Shown here: positions 44,004-55,495 of the stretch, one piece after another
Layout: each line of letters begins with the position of its first letter
How positions within the stretch are numbered: the first letter of the stretch is position 1
Source: Bradyrhizobium sp. NFR13
Lineage (GTDB): Bacteria > Pseudomonadota > Alphaproteobacteria > Rhizobiales > Xanthobacteraceae
DNA: 64,000 nt
Assembly: GCF_900114605.1 (NCBI RefSeq)
Contig: NZ_FOTP01000009.1
Coordinates: 124,001-188,000, forward strand
Direction of reading: 5' to 3'
Notes under the pieces: generated by a model
Told to the model about the DNA's origin: nothing
The model's database searches: none
Seen by the model: the letters and a program-made list of their open reading frames with translations, nothing else
Translations under genes and position numbers: made by a program

Positions 44004-45263
44004 ATGACGCCGGCCGAAATCGACAAGATCTTTCGCAACGAGGCGGGTCGCACGCTGGCGACGCTGATCCGCCTCGTTGGCGATTTCGATTTGGCCGAGG
44101 ATGCGTTGCAGGATGCCTTCGCGGTTGCGCTTGAAAGATGGCCGGCGGCTGAGCCGCCGGCCAATCCGCGTGCCTGGCTTGTCAATGTCGGCCGCAACAA
44201 GGCGATCGACCGTGTCAGGCGTCTGGTATCGTTTCGCAGCAAGCAGGAACAGGTGACGCACGAGCTGTTGCTGAACGCCTGCGCAAATGACGATCACTGT
44301 GACGCCGCTATTCTCGACGACGACATGCTGCGGCTGATCTTCATCTGCTGCCATCCGGCTTTCGCGCTGGAGGTTCAGGTAGCGCTGACGCTGCGGACCG
44401 TCTGTGGATTAAGCACCGCTCAGGTGGCACGGGCGTTTCTGATCGGCGAAGACGCCATGGCGCAGCGCCTGGTCCGAGCCAAACAGAAGATCCGCATCGC
44501 AGGAATTCCCTATGAAGTGCCAGCACTAGACGCGCTCGAACAGCGCCTGCGCGGCGTGTTGGCCGTGATCTATCTGGTTTTCACCGAAGGCTACGTCGCC
44601 ACGTCAGGTGACGATCTGATGCGGCCAGACCTGGCGCGGGAAGCAATCCGGCTAGCTCGTTTGCTTGATGCGCTGATGCCGCGGCGCGGTGAAATCAAGG
44701 GACTGCTGGCGCTGATGTTGTTGCACGACGCACGCCGTGCCGGCCGGCAGACCGCCGGCGGCGACATTATCTTGCTGGAGGAGCAGGATCGCGGACTATG
44801 GGACCGGCCGCAAATTCTCGAAGGGCTGGCGCTTGTCGAAGAAGCTTTGCGTCTGCCGGGGCGCCCTGAATTCTATGCGGTGCAGGCCGCGATCGCGGCA
44901 CTGCATGCGCGGGCGCCAAGCTATCAAGCAACAGACTGGCCGCAGATCGCCGGGCTGTACGAAGTCCTGCTGCGGATCAGGCCATCGCCGGTGATCGAGC
45001 TCAACCATGCCGCTGCGGTGGCGATGGTCGATGGTCCGCTGCGTGCGTTGAATCTGATCGATGCACTGGAGGCGCGGGGCGGACTCGGCGACTACGATCT
45101 GCTGCCGGCGGTGCGCGCCGATCTGCTGCGCCGTCTCGGCCGGCGCGATGCCGCCCGCGATGCGTATCACCGGGCCAGTGCGGCCACACAACTGGCGCCG
45201 CTGCGCCGGCTTTACGCGCGCCGGCTGGCCGAACTGGATCGGCAGGAGCCTCCGGAGGACTAG
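44004..45263 (+). CDS. ECF42-type RNA polymerase sigma factor with C-terminal extension
   Basis: A 419-residue extracytoplasmic-function sigma factor. Region sigma2 ([33 protein letters not shown]) and sigma4 ([37 protein letters not shown]) are clear. The long C-terminal domain ([53 protein letters not shown] ... TPR-like helices) is DUF6596, characteristic of ECF42. The C-terminal extension is thought to control activity in place of an anti-sigma factor. It is in an operon with the DGPF protein gene. Its stop and that of the opposite amidase gene share the bases CTAG. Confidence 0.95.
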   Translation: MTPAEIDKIFRNEAGRTLATLIRLVGDFDLAEDALQDAFAVALERWPAAEPPANPRAWLVNVGRNKAIDRVRRLVSFRSKQEQVTHELLLNACANDDHCDAAILDDDMLRLIFICCHPAFALEVQVALTLRTVCGLSTAQVARAFLIGEDAMAQRLVRAKQKIRIAGIPYEVPALDALEQRLRGVLAVIYLVFTEGYVATSGDDLMRPDLAREAIRLARLLDALMPRRGEIKGLLALMLLHDARRAGRQTAGGDIILLEEQDRGLWDRPQILEGLALVEEALRLPGRPEFYAVQAAIAALHARAPSYQATDWPQIAGLYEVLLRIRPSPVIELNHAAAVAMVDGPLRALNLIDALEARGGLGDYDLLPAVRADLLRRLGRRDAARDAYHRASAATQLAPLRRLYARRLAELDRQEPPED

Positions 45264-46120
45264 CGCGCGGCGGTCGTCGTCTCCGCCGGCAGGCTGGCGA
45301 GCAGGGCCTGCAGCGTCGTGAGCGTCGAGTGATCCACGAGACCGTCGACGCGCTCGGGACGGAAATGGCGCTGGAAGGCAGTAACCACTTCCATGGTCGG
45401 GGCATTGTACTGGCCATCGGTCTCGATGCCGTAGCCATAGCGCGCCAAAGCATGTTGCAGCGCCAGCACGTCGTCGCCTGCAGTGCCGAGTTTCATGGTT
45501 TCGCCGCGCACGATCGGCGCCGGCATCACCCAGTGGCCGACGCCGGAATTGGCGAGCGAGTGCCACGGGAATTTTTCGCCGGGATCCTTCTTGCGCGAGG
45601 GCGAGACGTCGGAATGACCGAGCACGCGATGCGGCTGCAGATCGTGACGCAGCATGATGCCGCGGCACAGCGCGGTGACGGCGGCGATCTGCCGGCTCGG
45701 AAAATCCGGATAGCCCCAGTCATGACCGCGATTGATGATCTCGATGCCGATCGAGCAGGAATTGATGTCCTCTTCGCCGGCCCAGAAACCGACGCCGGCA
45801 TGCCAGGCCCGCTTGGCTTCCGGCACCGTCTGCACGATGCGACCGTCTTCGAGCACGATGTAATGCGCCGAGACATCGGTGCCCGCGGTGCACAGGCGCG
45901 TGATAGCGCCTTCCGGATCGGGCATGCCGGTATAGTGCAGCACGATCATGTCGGGCACGAGGCCCTTGTTACGCTCACCGAAATTCGGCGACGGGATCAC
46001 GTCGGAAACGACGGATGAATCCGGGGTAAAGGTCGGCATGTCCGCGGCGCCCTTGGGAATCGGGAGGGCGCGTTGACGCTTGGAGTCGGATCCAGCGGGT
46101 GCGGACGTAGGTGAAGCCAT
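45260..46120 (-). CDS. N-acetylmuramoyl-L-alanine amidase with peptidoglycan-binding domain
   Basis: An amidase_2 (AmpD/AmiD-like) zinc amidase of about 286 residues. Zinc and catalytic residues are in [23 protein letters not shown] and [21 protein letters not shown]-terminal PG_binding_1 domain follows ([40 protein letters not shown]). The N-terminus lacks a clear signal peptide, so it may act on recycled anhydro-muropeptides in the cytoplasm like AmpD. The ATG at 46120 is preferred to 46141; neither has a strong ribosome site. It is divergent from the dcw cluster. Confidence 0.92.
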   Translation of the reverse strand: MASPTSAPAGSDSKRQRALPIPKGAADMPTFTPDSSVVSDVIPSPNFGERNKGLVPDMIVLHYTGMPDPEGAITRLCTAGTDVSAHYIVLEDGRIVQTVPEAKRAWHAGVGFWAGEEDINSCSIGIEIINRGHDWGYPDFPSRQIAAVTALCRGIMLRHDLQPHRVLGHSDVSPSRKKDPGEKFPWHSLANSGVGHWVMPAPIVRGETMKLGTAGDDVLALQHALARYGYGIETDGQYNAPTMEVVTAFQRHFRPERVDGLVDHSTLTTLQALLASLPAETTTAAR

Positions 46121-46499
46121 CAGAAAACTCAGATCAGTCACGAGAACAGCGACACATATCGGTTGCGCCGCAGGCGCGTACTATCCTCGACCGGCACCTT
46201 GCTATGCAACGACTGCATGACAGTTTTGCCCCATTTTTATCCACTGTGGGCTTAAGGCATCAGCACTACGATGAAACCGCCACTTGTAATTGATCGATTG
46301 CTCTCCAACCCATCAACGCTTTCTTAACGCTAAGTGCCGTTACTGAGTGGTGAAGAGCCAACCTGAAAAGGGCGGCCAAAGTTCCATTTTGACGCTCAGA
46401 TCCCCATGGCAATCCCGAAAAATCCATGCGGACATCAGGCCTTTCCTGCGCAAAACGCGGGCGGCGCGTCGAATGGAACCCGCAATCGCGCGGCAATCG

Positions 46500-46520
46500 G
46501 GCTTTTCGGTCGGAAAAGCC
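46500..46520 (+). promoter_or_regulatory. hairpin in the leader region of rsmH (46121-46633)
   Basis: The 513 nt between the amidase gene and rsmH hold no convincing gene and no mraZ. They should contain the dcw promoter. GGCTTTTC / GAAAAGCC form a perfect 8-bp stem with a 5-nt loop about 115 nt before rsmH; there is no T tract, so this is a leader structure of unknown role. Confidence 0.4.
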
Positions 46521-46633
46521 GGGCGTCGCGCCGACAGTTGAGGCGACATGGGCCTGTTCGTGTCCAGTTTGATTTTGCGCCTCGATGCGAAGGAATGGAA
46601 CGCGCCGTCTGCGTGCTTCAGGCAGGCGCGCGC

Positions 46634-47629
46634 ATGAGCACGCCCGATACAAGACATATCTCCGTTCTCGGCGTTGAAGCCGTCGACATGCTGAGCCCGC
46701 GCGCCGGTGGTATTTATGTCGACGCCACGTTCGGCGCCGGCGGCTACTCCCGCGCGATCCTCGCGACGGAAGGAACCCGCGTCATCGCCATCGATCGCGA
46801 CCGGACGGCGATTGCCGGCGGTTTCGATCTCGTCGACGCGTCTGACGGCCGCCTCACGCTGGTCGAAGATCGCTTCTCCAATCTCGCCGATGTGTGTGCT
46901 GCGCAGGGCGCGCCACTGGTTGACGGCATCGTGATGGATGTCGGCGTGTCGTCGATGCAGCTCGATCAGGCCGAACGCGGTTTCTCCTTCCGTTTCGACG
47001 GCCCGCTCGACATGCGCATGAGCCAGCATGGGCCGACCGCGGCCGATGTGGTGGCGAAGGCGTCCGAGGCTGATCTCGCCAATATCATCTACATCTTCGG
47101 CGAGGAGCGGCATTCCCGTGCCGTTGCGCGCGCGATCGTCGCGGCACGCAAGGAAGCTGACATCGAGACGACGAAGCAGCTCGTCGATATCGTGCAGAAA
47201 GTCGTGTGGGCCAAGCCCGGCGAAATCCATCCGGCGACGCGCACCTTCCAGGCGCTGCGCATCTTCGTCAATGCAGAGCTCGACGAACTCCATACCGCGC
47301 TTGCCGCTGCCGAGCGCGTGCTAAAGCCGGGCGGCCGGCTGTCGGTGGTCTCATTCCATTCGCTGGAAGACCGTATCGTCAAGAATTTCATGACCGAGCG
47401 CAGCAAGACTGGCGGTGGATCGCGGCATCTACCGGAGGTCGCGCAGTCGAAGCCGCGTTTCTCGCTCGTCAACAAGCGCCCGATCATCGCGGGCGATGAA
47501 GAGCTCAAGGCCAATCCGCGCGCACGGTCCGCGAAACTGCGCGGCGCCGAACGCACCGATGCGCCGGCGCAGGATGCCGGCCCGTTGCCGGGCTGGCCGA
47601 CGCTCGCTTCCGTGATGAAGGGAGGCTGA
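46634..47629 (+). CDS. rsmH: 16S rRNA (cytosine(1402)-N(4))-methyltransferase RsmH
   Basis: A 331-residue SAM-dependent methyltransferase (MraW) that methylates N4 of C1402 in 16S rRNA. It begins [36 protein letters not shown], with the SAM motif [10 protein letters not shown], then [29 protein letters not shown] and the family block [11 protein letters not shown]. It is the first gene of the dcw cluster and 2 nt before ftsL. I use the ATG at 46634; the frame is open 76 codons upstream, where no homologous sequence is expected, and an ATG at 46595 is a weaker option. Confidence 0.95.
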   Translation: MSTPDTRHISVLGVEAVDMLSPRAGGIYVDATFGAGGYSRAILATEGTRVIAIDRDRTAIAGGFDLVDASDGRLTLVEDRFSNLADVCAAQGAPLVDGIVMDVGVSSMQLDQAERGFSFRFDGPLDMRMSQHGPTAADVVAKASEADLANIIYIFGEERHSRAVARAIVAARKEADIETTKQLVDIVQKVVWAKPGEIHPATRTFQALRIFVNAELDELHTALAAAERVLKPGGRLSVVSFHSLEDRIVKNFMTERSKTGGGSRHLPEVAQSKPRFSLVNKRPIIAGDEELKANPRARSAKLRGAERTDAPAQDAGPLPGWPTLASVMKGG

Positions 47630-47631
47630 CC

Positions 47632-48012
47632 ATGCGGATCATCCACCTTCTCGTCATCGCCGTTCTCGTCTTCGCCGCTGCCTATGTCTATCGCATCAAG
47701 ATGGAATCCACGGTGCGCACCGAGGCTGTGCTGCGTCTGCATGCAGATATTCGCGAGCAGCGCGACGCCATCGCCGGGCTGCGTGCGGAATGGGCCAAGC
47801 TCGACGCGCCGATGCGGCTGCAGGGTCTGGCCGAGCGACATCTCAAATTGCAGCCGATGACAGCGCAGCAATTCGATACGTTGAAGAACCTGCCGGATCG
47901 GCCGCCGAATTTCGCCAAACCGGGTGAGCCCGATCCGATCGGCGCGATGATCCACACCATCGATCCGGATATCGTGACCGGTTCGCTGCCGGCGCCGGAG
48001 GATCCGCAGTGA
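47632..48012 (+). CDS. ftsL: cell division protein FtsL
   Basis: A 126-residue bitopic divisome protein. A short cytoplasmic stub and TM segment (IIHLLVIAVLVFAAAYVY) precede a periplasmic coiled-coil region (RTEAVLRLHADIREQRDAIAGLRAEWAKL). The PMRLQGLAERHLKLQPMTAQQFDTL segment is typical of alphaproteobacterial FtsL. FtsL joins FtsB and FtsQ to activate FtsW/FtsI at the septum. Position between rsmH and ftsI confirms the call; sequence alone is poorly conserved. It overlaps ftsI by 4 nt. Confidence 0.93.
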   Translation: MRIIHLLVIAVLVFAAAYVYRIKMESTVRTEAVLRLHADIREQRDAIAGLRAEWAKLDAPMRLQGLAERHLKLQPMTAQQFDTLKNLPDRPPNFAKPGEPDPIGAMIHTIDPDIVTGSLPAPEDPQ

Positions 48013-49772
48013 CAGGTCAGCCGCTCGACCCGAACAAACCGATTGAACGGCCGCCGGAGCCCTGGCGCCAGCGTCTGATCCGCAGTCTGCTCTACGGGCG
48101 CAATGTCGATCGCGCGGCGAAGGCACGCGCGCGCGTTGGTCTTGCGATGATCGCCTTCGGCGGTGTGTACGGCATCATCGCCGTGCGCCTCGTCATGTTC
48201 GCCGTCAATGGCGACACCCATGCCGAACGTCGCGCCACCCGCGACGCCATCGCCACCGCACGTCCCGATATCGTCGACCGCAACGGCGCGATCCTCGCGA
48301 CCGACGTCAAATCACCGTCGCTGTTCTCCGAGCCACGCCGCATCATCGACAAGGACGAGGCGGTCGAATTGCTCACCGGCGCATTGCCCGATCTCGATGG
48401 CGCCGAAGTGCGCGAGCGGATCATGAGCAAGAAGGGCTTTGCCTGGCTGAAGCGCGAGATCACGCCGCAGCAGCAGCGCGACATTCATCGCCTCGGCATT
48501 CCCGGCATCGGCTTCCTGCGCGAGAACAAGCGCGTGTATCCGAGCGGAGCGGCAGTCTCACATCTGATCGGCCTGACCAATATCGACAACCAGGGCATCG
48601 CCGGCATCGAGAAATGGCTCGACAGCAACGGTCTCGCCGATCTGCATCGCGCGGGCTTCGCCTCCGATCGCCTGCAGAAGCCGGTCGAGCTCGCCGTCGA
48701 TCTGCGCGTCGAGCACGCGCTGCGTGACGAATTGCTCAAGGCCAAGGCGAAATACAGCGCCAAGGCCGCATCGGGTCTCGTGTCGAACGTGAAGACCGGC
48801 GAGATCGTCGCGATGGTCTCGCTGCCCGACTTCGATCCGAACAATCCGAAGGAAGCGCACGACCCCGACCGCATCAACCGCCTGACCACCGGCGTGTATG
48901 AAATGGGCTCGACCTTCAAGACGCTGACGCTGGCGATGGCGCTGGACTCGGGCAAGGCCAATCTCAATACGATGTATGACGCGCGCTATCCGCTGAGCTA
49001 CGGCAAGTTCAAGATCCATGACACCCATCCGGTGCCGCGTCCGATCTCGCTCGCCGAAGTCTTCACTTTCTCGTCCAACGTCGGTGCTGCGAAGATCGCG
49101 CTCGGGCAGGGCGTCGAGGCGCACAAGGCGTTCCTGAAGAAGGTCGGCCAGCTCGATCGCCTGCGCACTGAATTGCCGGAAAGCGCGATGCCGATCGTGC
49201 CGAAGCGCTGGGGCGAGCTGAACACCATCACCATCGCGTTCGGTCACGGCATGGCCGTGGCGCCGCTGCAGGCGGTGATGGGCGTCAATGCGATGATCAA
49301 TGGCGGTCTGCTCATTCCGCCGACCTTCCTGAAGCGCACCGAAGAGGAAGCGCGGGAGATCGGCAAGCGCGTCATCAAGAAAGAGACCAGCGACAAGGTG
49401 CGTTACATGATGCGCCTGAATGCCGAGACCGGCTCGGCGCGGCAGGCCGAAGCCAGAGCCAAGGGTTACTATCTCGGCGGCAAGACCGGTACGGCCGAGA
49501 AGGTCGTCAACGGCCGCTATTCGAAGAAGCAGGTGCTGAATTCCTTTACCGCCGTGCTGCCGATGGACAACCCGCAATTCCAGGTTCTGGTGATGCTGGA
49601 CGAGCCGAAGGCGCTGCCGGAAACCCATGGTTTCATCACCTCGGGCTGGAACGCGGTGCCGACGGGCGGCAACGTGATCGCCCGTATCGCGCCGCTTTTA
49701 GGGCTTGAGCCCCGCTTCGATCTGGCGCCGTCCGATCGCCTTATTCTGGCGACATCCAAGGTGACTCAGTAA
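48009..49772 (+). CDS. ftsI: septal transpeptidase FtsI (PBP3)
   Basis: A 587-residue class B penicillin-binding protein that cross-links septal peptidoglycan. The N-terminus has a cytoplasmic region and one TM segment ([24 protein letters not shown]). The active-site serine is in MGSTFKTL (SxxK), the second motif is SSN ([10 protein letters not shown]), the third is KTG (GGKTGTAEK). The pedestal block [22 protein letters not shown] is intact. The start is GTG in GTGA, overlapping the ftsL stop by 4 nt. It works with FtsW, encoded downstream. Confidence 0.96.
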   Translation: MTGQPLDPNKPIERPPEPWRQRLIRSLLYGRNVDRAAKARARVGLAMIAFGGVYGIIAVRLVMFAVNGDTHAERRATRDAIATARPDIVDRNGAILATDVKSPSLFSEPRRIIDKDEAVELLTGALPDLDGAEVRERIMSKKGFAWLKREITPQQQRDIHRLGIPGIGFLRENKRVYPSGAAVSHLIGLTNIDNQGIAGIEKWLDSNGLADLHRAGFASDRLQKPVELAVDLRVEHALRDELLKAKAKYSAKAASGLVSNVKTGEIVAMVSLPDFDPNNPKEAHDPDRINRLTTGVYEMGSTFKTLTLAMALDSGKANLNTMYDARYPLSYGKFKIHDTHPVPRPISLAEVFTFSSNVGAAKIALGQGVEAHKAFLKKVGQLDRLRTELPESAMPIVPKRWGELNTITIAFGHGMAVAPLQAVMGVNAMINGGLLIPPTFLKRTEEEAREIGKRVIKKETSDKVRYMMRLNAETGSARQAEARAKGYYLGGKTGTAEKVVNGRYSKKQVLNSFTAVLPMDNPQFQVLVMLDEPKALPETHGFITSGWNAVPTGGNVIARIAPLLGLEPRFDLAPSDRLILATSKVTQ

Positions 49773-49865
49773 CGCCGCATCTGCGCTTTACAGCCGGTGC
49801 AAAATGCGGTTTGCGTGGCGTTGCGGAACCTGATTTGTCACTCGATCTGGCCTGCCCGGAGCAGC

Positions 49866-51323
49866 ATGAAACTACGCGATTTGTTCAACCCTGATGCCGT
49901 GATGGAGCCGTCCGCAAAGGACCTCACCGTCACCGGACTGGCCGTGGACAGCCGCGCAGTGAAACCGGGCGATCTGTTCTTCGCACTGTCGGGCGCGAAG
50001 ACCGACGGTTCGCGTTTCATCGCGCAGGCACTGGCGTCAGGTGCCGTCGCCGTCGCCGGCGGCCACAAGCCCGACAATCTGTCCGTGCCTTTTGTGCGCA
50101 CGCCCAATCCGCGCCTTGCGCTGGCTCTCGCGGCGTCGAAATTCTATCCGCGTCAGCCAGCGGTCATTGCCGCCGTCACAGGGACATCGGGCAAGACCTC
50201 GGTCGCATCCTTTGCGCGCGTAATCTGGGGCCGTCTCGGATATGCCTCCGCCAGCATCGGCACCATCGGTCTCGTCTCGCCGAAGCGCACCGTCTATGGC
50301 TCGCTGACGACGCCGGATCCGATCTCGCTGCACCAGCAGATCGACGAGATCACCGGCGAAGGCGTCACGCATCTCGCGCTCGAAGCATCGTCGCACGGCC
50401 TCGATCAGTTCAGGCTCGACGGCGTGCGCGTCTCTGCCGCCGGCTTTACCAATCTGTCGCGCGACCACATGGATTACCATCCGGACGTCGCGCATTATCT
50501 CGGTGCCAAGCTGCGGCTGTTCCTCAATCTGGTCGTGGATGGTGGGGTCGCCGTGGTCGCGGCTGATCATGAGCATTCGCCGCAAGTGATCCATGCCGCA
50601 CAGTCGCGCCACTTGCGCCTGATGAAAGTCGGTCGCAAGGGCGACGGCGCAGGCGAGGGCATTCGCCTTGTCGACGCCGTGGTCGAGGGCTTCGCGCAGA
50701 GACTTACACTTGAGCATTGCGGGAAGACCCGCGCGATCAGGCTGCCGCTGGTCGGCGAATTCCAGATCGAGAACGCGCTGGTCGCGGCCGGTCTGGTGAT
50801 CGGTACCGGCGGTGATGTCGATGCGACCTTCGCCGCGCTCGAACATCTCGAAGGCGCCAAGGGGCGTCTCGAGCAGGTCGGCGCGCATAATGGAGCGCCG
50901 GTATTCGTCGATTACGCCCACAAGCCCGATGCTCTCGCGAAGGCGCTGCAGGCGCTGCGTCCCTATGCGAAGCGCAAGCTCGTCGTGGTATTCGGCGCCG
51001 GTGGCGATCGCGACGCGGGCAAGCGGCCGCTGATGGGCGAGATCGCCAGCGAAAATGCCGACCGCGTGATCGTCACCGATGACAATCCGCGCAGCGAGAA
51101 TCCGGCGGCCATCCGCGCTGCCATCATGGCGGCTGCAAAGGGCGCCGTTGAAATCGGCGACCGCGCCGAAGCCATTCGCGTGGCTGTCGAAGGTCTGCAG
51201 CCCGGCGATGCCCTGCTGATCGCCGGCAAGGGTCATGAGACGGGACAGATCGTCGGTACCCGCACGCTGCCTTTCAGCGATCACGAGGCCGCTGCAGCGG
51301 CGCTTGCCAAGAGGACTGCATGA
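49866..51323 (+). CDS. murE: UDP-MurNAc-L-Ala-D-Glu:meso-diaminopimelate ligase MurE
   Basis: A 485-residue cytoplasmic Mur ligase adding meso-diaminopimelate to UDP-MurNAc-dipeptide. The ATP loop is VTGTSGKTS, and the substrate motif DNPR in VTDDNPRSENPAAIRAAI is the meso-DAP-specific form. The carbamylated Lys region (LRLFLN and the preceding block HMDYHPDV) and KGHETGQ are in place. The start at 49866 has GGAGC 6 nt upstream; 93 nt separate it from ftsI, the largest gap in the rsmH-mraY block. It overlaps murF by 4 nt (ATGA). Confidence 0.96.
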   Translation: MKLRDLFNPDAVMEPSAKDLTVTGLAVDSRAVKPGDLFFALSGAKTDGSRFIAQALASGAVAVAGGHKPDNLSVPFVRTPNPRLALALAASKFYPRQPAVIAAVTGTSGKTSVASFARVIWGRLGYASASIGTIGLVSPKRTVYGSLTTPDPISLHQQIDEITGEGVTHLALEASSHGLDQFRLDGVRVSAAGFTNLSRDHMDYHPDVAHYLGAKLRLFLNLVVDGGVAVVAADHEHSPQVIHAAQSRHLRLMKVGRKGDGAGEGIRLVDAVVEGFAQRLTLEHCGKTRAIRLPLVGEFQIENALVAAGLVIGTGGDVDATFAALEHLEGAKGRLEQVGAHNGAPVFVDYAHKPDALAKALQALRPYAKRKLVVVFGAGGDRDAGKRPLMGEIASENADRVIVTDDNPRSENPAAIRAAIMAAAKGAVEIGDRAEAIRVAVEGLQPGDALLIAGKGHETGQIVGTRTLPFSDHEAAAAALAKRTA

Positions 51324-52756
51324 GCGAGTTTCTTTGGACATCGGCCGCGCTGGTCGAGGCGATGCACGCTACAGTGCAAAGCGCGCTCCCGGACGGCATC
51401 ACCGGCATCTCCATCGATACCCGCACCATCAAACCCGGCGAAGCCTATTTCGCCATCAAGGGAGATGTGCATGACGGCCATTCTTTCGTGGAGGCTGCGC
51501 TGAAGGCCGGTGCAGGCTTGGCTGTCGTCGAAGCCGCGCAGCGCGACAAGTTTCCCGCCGATGCGAGCCTGCTGGTGGTTGATGACGTGCTCGCAGCGCT
51601 CGTCGAACTCGGCATCGCCTCGCGTGCACGCCTGAAAGCGCCAATCATTGCGATCACCGGTTCAGTCGGCAAAACCTCGACCAAGGAAGCGCTGCGTCGC
51701 GTGCTGGAAGCGCAGGGCAAGACGCATGCGTCGGTGGCCTCGTTCAACAATCACTGGGGCGTGCCGCTGACGCTGGCGCGCTGCCCGGCCGATGTACGTT
51801 TTGCGATCTTCGAGATCGGCATGAACCATGCCGGCGAAATCGAGACGCTGGTGAAAATGGTGCGGCCGCATTTCGCCGTCATCACCACGGTCGAGCCGGT
51901 GCATCTCGAATTCTTCGCCGGTGTTGAAGCGATCGCGGATGCGAAAGCCGAAATCTTTTCCGGACTAGAACCCGATGGCGTGGCGATCCTCAATCGCGAC
52001 AACTCGCAATTCGCGCGGCTACAGAAGAGTGCCAAGAAGGCCGGTGTCTCGCGCATCGTCTCGTTCGGCGCGGACAACAAGGCCGACGCACGGTTGCTCG
52101 ACGTCTCACTGCATCCGACCTGTTCGGCGGTGCATGCGAACGTCCTCGGTCACGATGTCACCTACAAGCTCGGTATGCCCGGCCGTCACATGGCGATGAA
52201 CTCGCTGGCGGTGCTGGCCGCGGCATCGCTGATGGGGGCTGATCTGGCGCATGCGGCGCTGACCCTGTCGCAGGTCGTGCCTGCTGTGGGCCGCGGCGCT
52301 CGCCATGTCCTGGAAGTCGCAGGCGGTGAGGCGACGCTGATTGATGAGAGCTACAATGCCAATCCCGCCTCCATGGCAGCGGCCATCAACGTGCTCGGCG
52401 CCGCGGCTGTCGGGCCGCAAGGGCGCCGCATCGCGGTGCTCGGCGACATGCTCGAACTCGGCCCCGATGGCGCGAAACTTCATGCCGGGCTGCTGGATGC
52501 GGTCCAGTCCAATGGCATCGATCTGGTATTTTGCTGTGGTCCCCTGATGCGCAACCTTTGGGACGCCCTTTCCACGGGCAAGCGGGGCGGCTATGCCGGG
52601 GATGCGGCGGCGCTCGAATCGCAGGTGCTGGCCGCGATCCGCGCCGGTGACGCCATCATGGTCAAGGGCTCGCTCGGCTCGAAGATGAAACCGATTGTCT
52701 CCGCGCTCGAAAAGCGCTTTCCCGGCAACGCCGCGCTCGACGACGCCGCGGTATAG
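51320..52756 (+). CDS. murF: UDP-MurNAc-tripeptide:D-Ala-D-Ala ligase MurF
   Basis: A 478-residue cytoplasmic ligase that adds D-Ala-D-Ala to complete the UDP-MurNAc-pentapeptide. The ATP loop is ITGSVGKTSTKEAL. The NNHWGVPLTLAR block, EIGMNHAGEIETL, the DESYNANPASMAAAI motif and VLGDMLELG are diagnostic for MurF. Start ATG overlaps the murE stop (ATGA), which implies coupled translation. Its dipeptide substrate is made by Ddl, probably the gene cut at the window end. Confidence 0.97.
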   Translation: MSEFLWTSAALVEAMHATVQSALPDGITGISIDTRTIKPGEAYFAIKGDVHDGHSFVEAALKAGAGLAVVEAAQRDKFPADASLLVVDDVLAALVELGIASRARLKAPIIAITGSVGKTSTKEALRRVLEAQGKTHASVASFNNHWGVPLTLARCPADVRFAIFEIGMNHAGEIETLVKMVRPHFAVITTVEPVHLEFFAGVEAIADAKAEIFSGLEPDGVAILNRDNSQFARLQKSAKKAGVSRIVSFGADNKADARLLDVSLHPTCSAVHANVLGHDVTYKLGMPGRHMAMNSLAVLAAASLMGADLAHAALTLSQVVPAVGRGARHVLEVAGGEATLIDESYNANPASMAAAINVLGAAAVGPQGRRIAVLGDMLELGPDGAKLHAGLLDAVQSNGIDLVFCCGPLMRNLWDALSTGKRGGYAGDAAALESQVLAAIRAGDAIMVKGSLGSKMKPIVSALEKRFPGNAALDDAAV

Positions 52757-52766
52757 GGCGGACTGA

Positions 52767-53849
52767 ATGTTCTACTGGCTGATCGATTTTGCGGGCACCG
52801 TCCCGGTGTTCAACGTGTTCCGCTACATCACCTTCCGCACTGGCGGCGCGGTGGTCACCGGCGCACTGTTCGTGTTCCTGTTCGGGCCCTGGATCATCGA
52901 CAATCTGCGTCTGCGCCAGGGCAAGGGCCAGCCGATCCGCACCGATGGCCCGCAGTCGCATCTGGTCAAGGTGGGCACGCCGACCATGGGCGGGCTGATG
53001 ATCCTGTCCGGCCTCGTGGTCTCCACGCTGCTCTGGGCCAATCCGCGCAATCCCTATGTCTGGATCGTCCTCGCAGTCACCCTCGGCTTCGGTTTCGTTG
53101 GCTTCTATGACGACTATCTGAAAGTCACCAAGCAGAGCCATAAGGGCTTTGCCGGCCGCACGCGCCTCATGATCGAATTCATCATCGCCGCTGCCGCCTG
53201 TTTCGCCTTCGTCAAGCTCGGCCGCGATCCGCTGTCCTCCTCGCTGGTGATCCCGTTCCTCAAGGACGTGATCGTGAACTTCGGCTGGTTCTTCGTGCTG
53301 TTCGGCGCCTTCATCGTGGTCGGCGCCGGCAATGCCGTGAATCTCACCGACGGTCTCGACGGCCTCGCCATCGTGCCGGTGATGATCGCCTCCGCCTCGT
53401 TCGGCATGATCGCCTATCTCGCCGGCAATGCGGTGTTCTCGGATTATCTGCAAATCAATTACGTCGCCGGCACCGGCGAACTCGCCGTGCTCTGCGGCGC
53501 GGTGCTCGGCGCTGGTCTCGGCTTCCTCTGGTTCAACGCGCCGCCGGCCTCCATCTTCATGGGCGATACGGGTTCGCTGGCGCTGGGCGGCATGCTCGGC
53601 TCCATCGCAGTCGCCGTGAAGCACGAGATCGTGCTCGCCGTGATCGGCGGGCTGTTCGTGCTCGAAGCCGTGTCTGTCATCGTGCAGGTCACGTCGTTCA
53701 AGCTTACCGGCAAGCGTGTGTTTCGCATGGCGCCGATCCATCATCACTTCGAGCAGAAGGGCTGGACCGAGCCGCAGATCGTCATCCGCTTCTGGATCAT
53801 CTCGGTGATGCTGGCGCTCGTCGGCCTCTCCACGCTGAAGCTGCGGTGA
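52767..53849 (+). CDS. mraY: phospho-MurNAc-pentapeptide transferase MraY
   Basis: A 360-residue inner-membrane enzyme making lipid I by moving phospho-MurNAc-pentapeptide to undecaprenyl phosphate. It has about ten hydrophobic segments. Key motifs are [11 protein letters not shown], the catalytic Asp pair in [35 protein letters not shown] and the His loop [14 protein letters not shown]. It begins 10 nt after murF. It is the target of several nucleoside antibiotics. Confidence 0.98.
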   Translation: MFYWLIDFAGTVPVFNVFRYITFRTGGAVVTGALFVFLFGPWIIDNLRLRQGKGQPIRTDGPQSHLVKVGTPTMGGLMILSGLVVSTLLWANPRNPYVWIVLAVTLGFGFVGFYDDYLKVTKQSHKGFAGRTRLMIEFIIAAAACFAFVKLGRDPLSSSLVIPFLKDVIVNFGWFFVLFGAFIVVGAGNAVNLTDGLDGLAIVPVMIASASFGMIAYLAGNAVFSDYLQINYVAGTGELAVLCGAVLGAGLGFLWFNAPPASIFMGDTGSLALGGMLGSIAVAVKHEIVLAVIGGLFVLEAVSVIVQVTSFKLTGKRVFRMAPIHHHFEQKGWTEPQIVIRFWIISVMLALVGLSTLKLR

Positions 53850-53853
53850 CCGC

Positions 53854-55251
<1,398 letters not shown>

Positions 55252-55260
55252 TCCCAGGCT

Positions 55261-55390
55261 GTCATTCCGGGGCGCGCGGCACGCGCGAACCCGGAATCCC
55301 GACATGGTGGCGACTCTCGTAGAGCCAGGCGACGCTGAGGTTCCGGGTTCATGCCGTCTCGCTCCGCGATCCGGCATGCCCCGGAACGAC
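55261..55390. repeat. intergenic palindromic repeat, copy A
   Basis: It starts GTCATTCCGGGGC, contains GAACCCGGAATCCCGACATGG and GGTTCCGGGTTC, and ends GCATGCCCCGGAACGAC, so the ends are near-perfect inverted repeats. A homologous copy lies at 57758-57917 and a fragment at 62787. It occupies most of the murD-ftsW gap. Confidence 0.85.
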
Positions 55391-55495
55391 AGAGCATCCC
55401 TCCGCCCCATTCTCCACAATTTTTCACAATCTCTTAACCCTCTGGCAACCACGATGGCCCATCGATAGGAGTTCATCGACCCGCAGGACGCGCCC

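Noticed and set aside
46406-46633. N-terminal extension of rsmH
   Set aside because: RsmH proteins begin near HISVL; the added 76 residues are basic and non-homologous and there is no start signal.
50037-51341. Minus-strand ORF (434 codons)
   Set aside because: It is antisense to murE, whose ATP loop and DNPR motif are intact.
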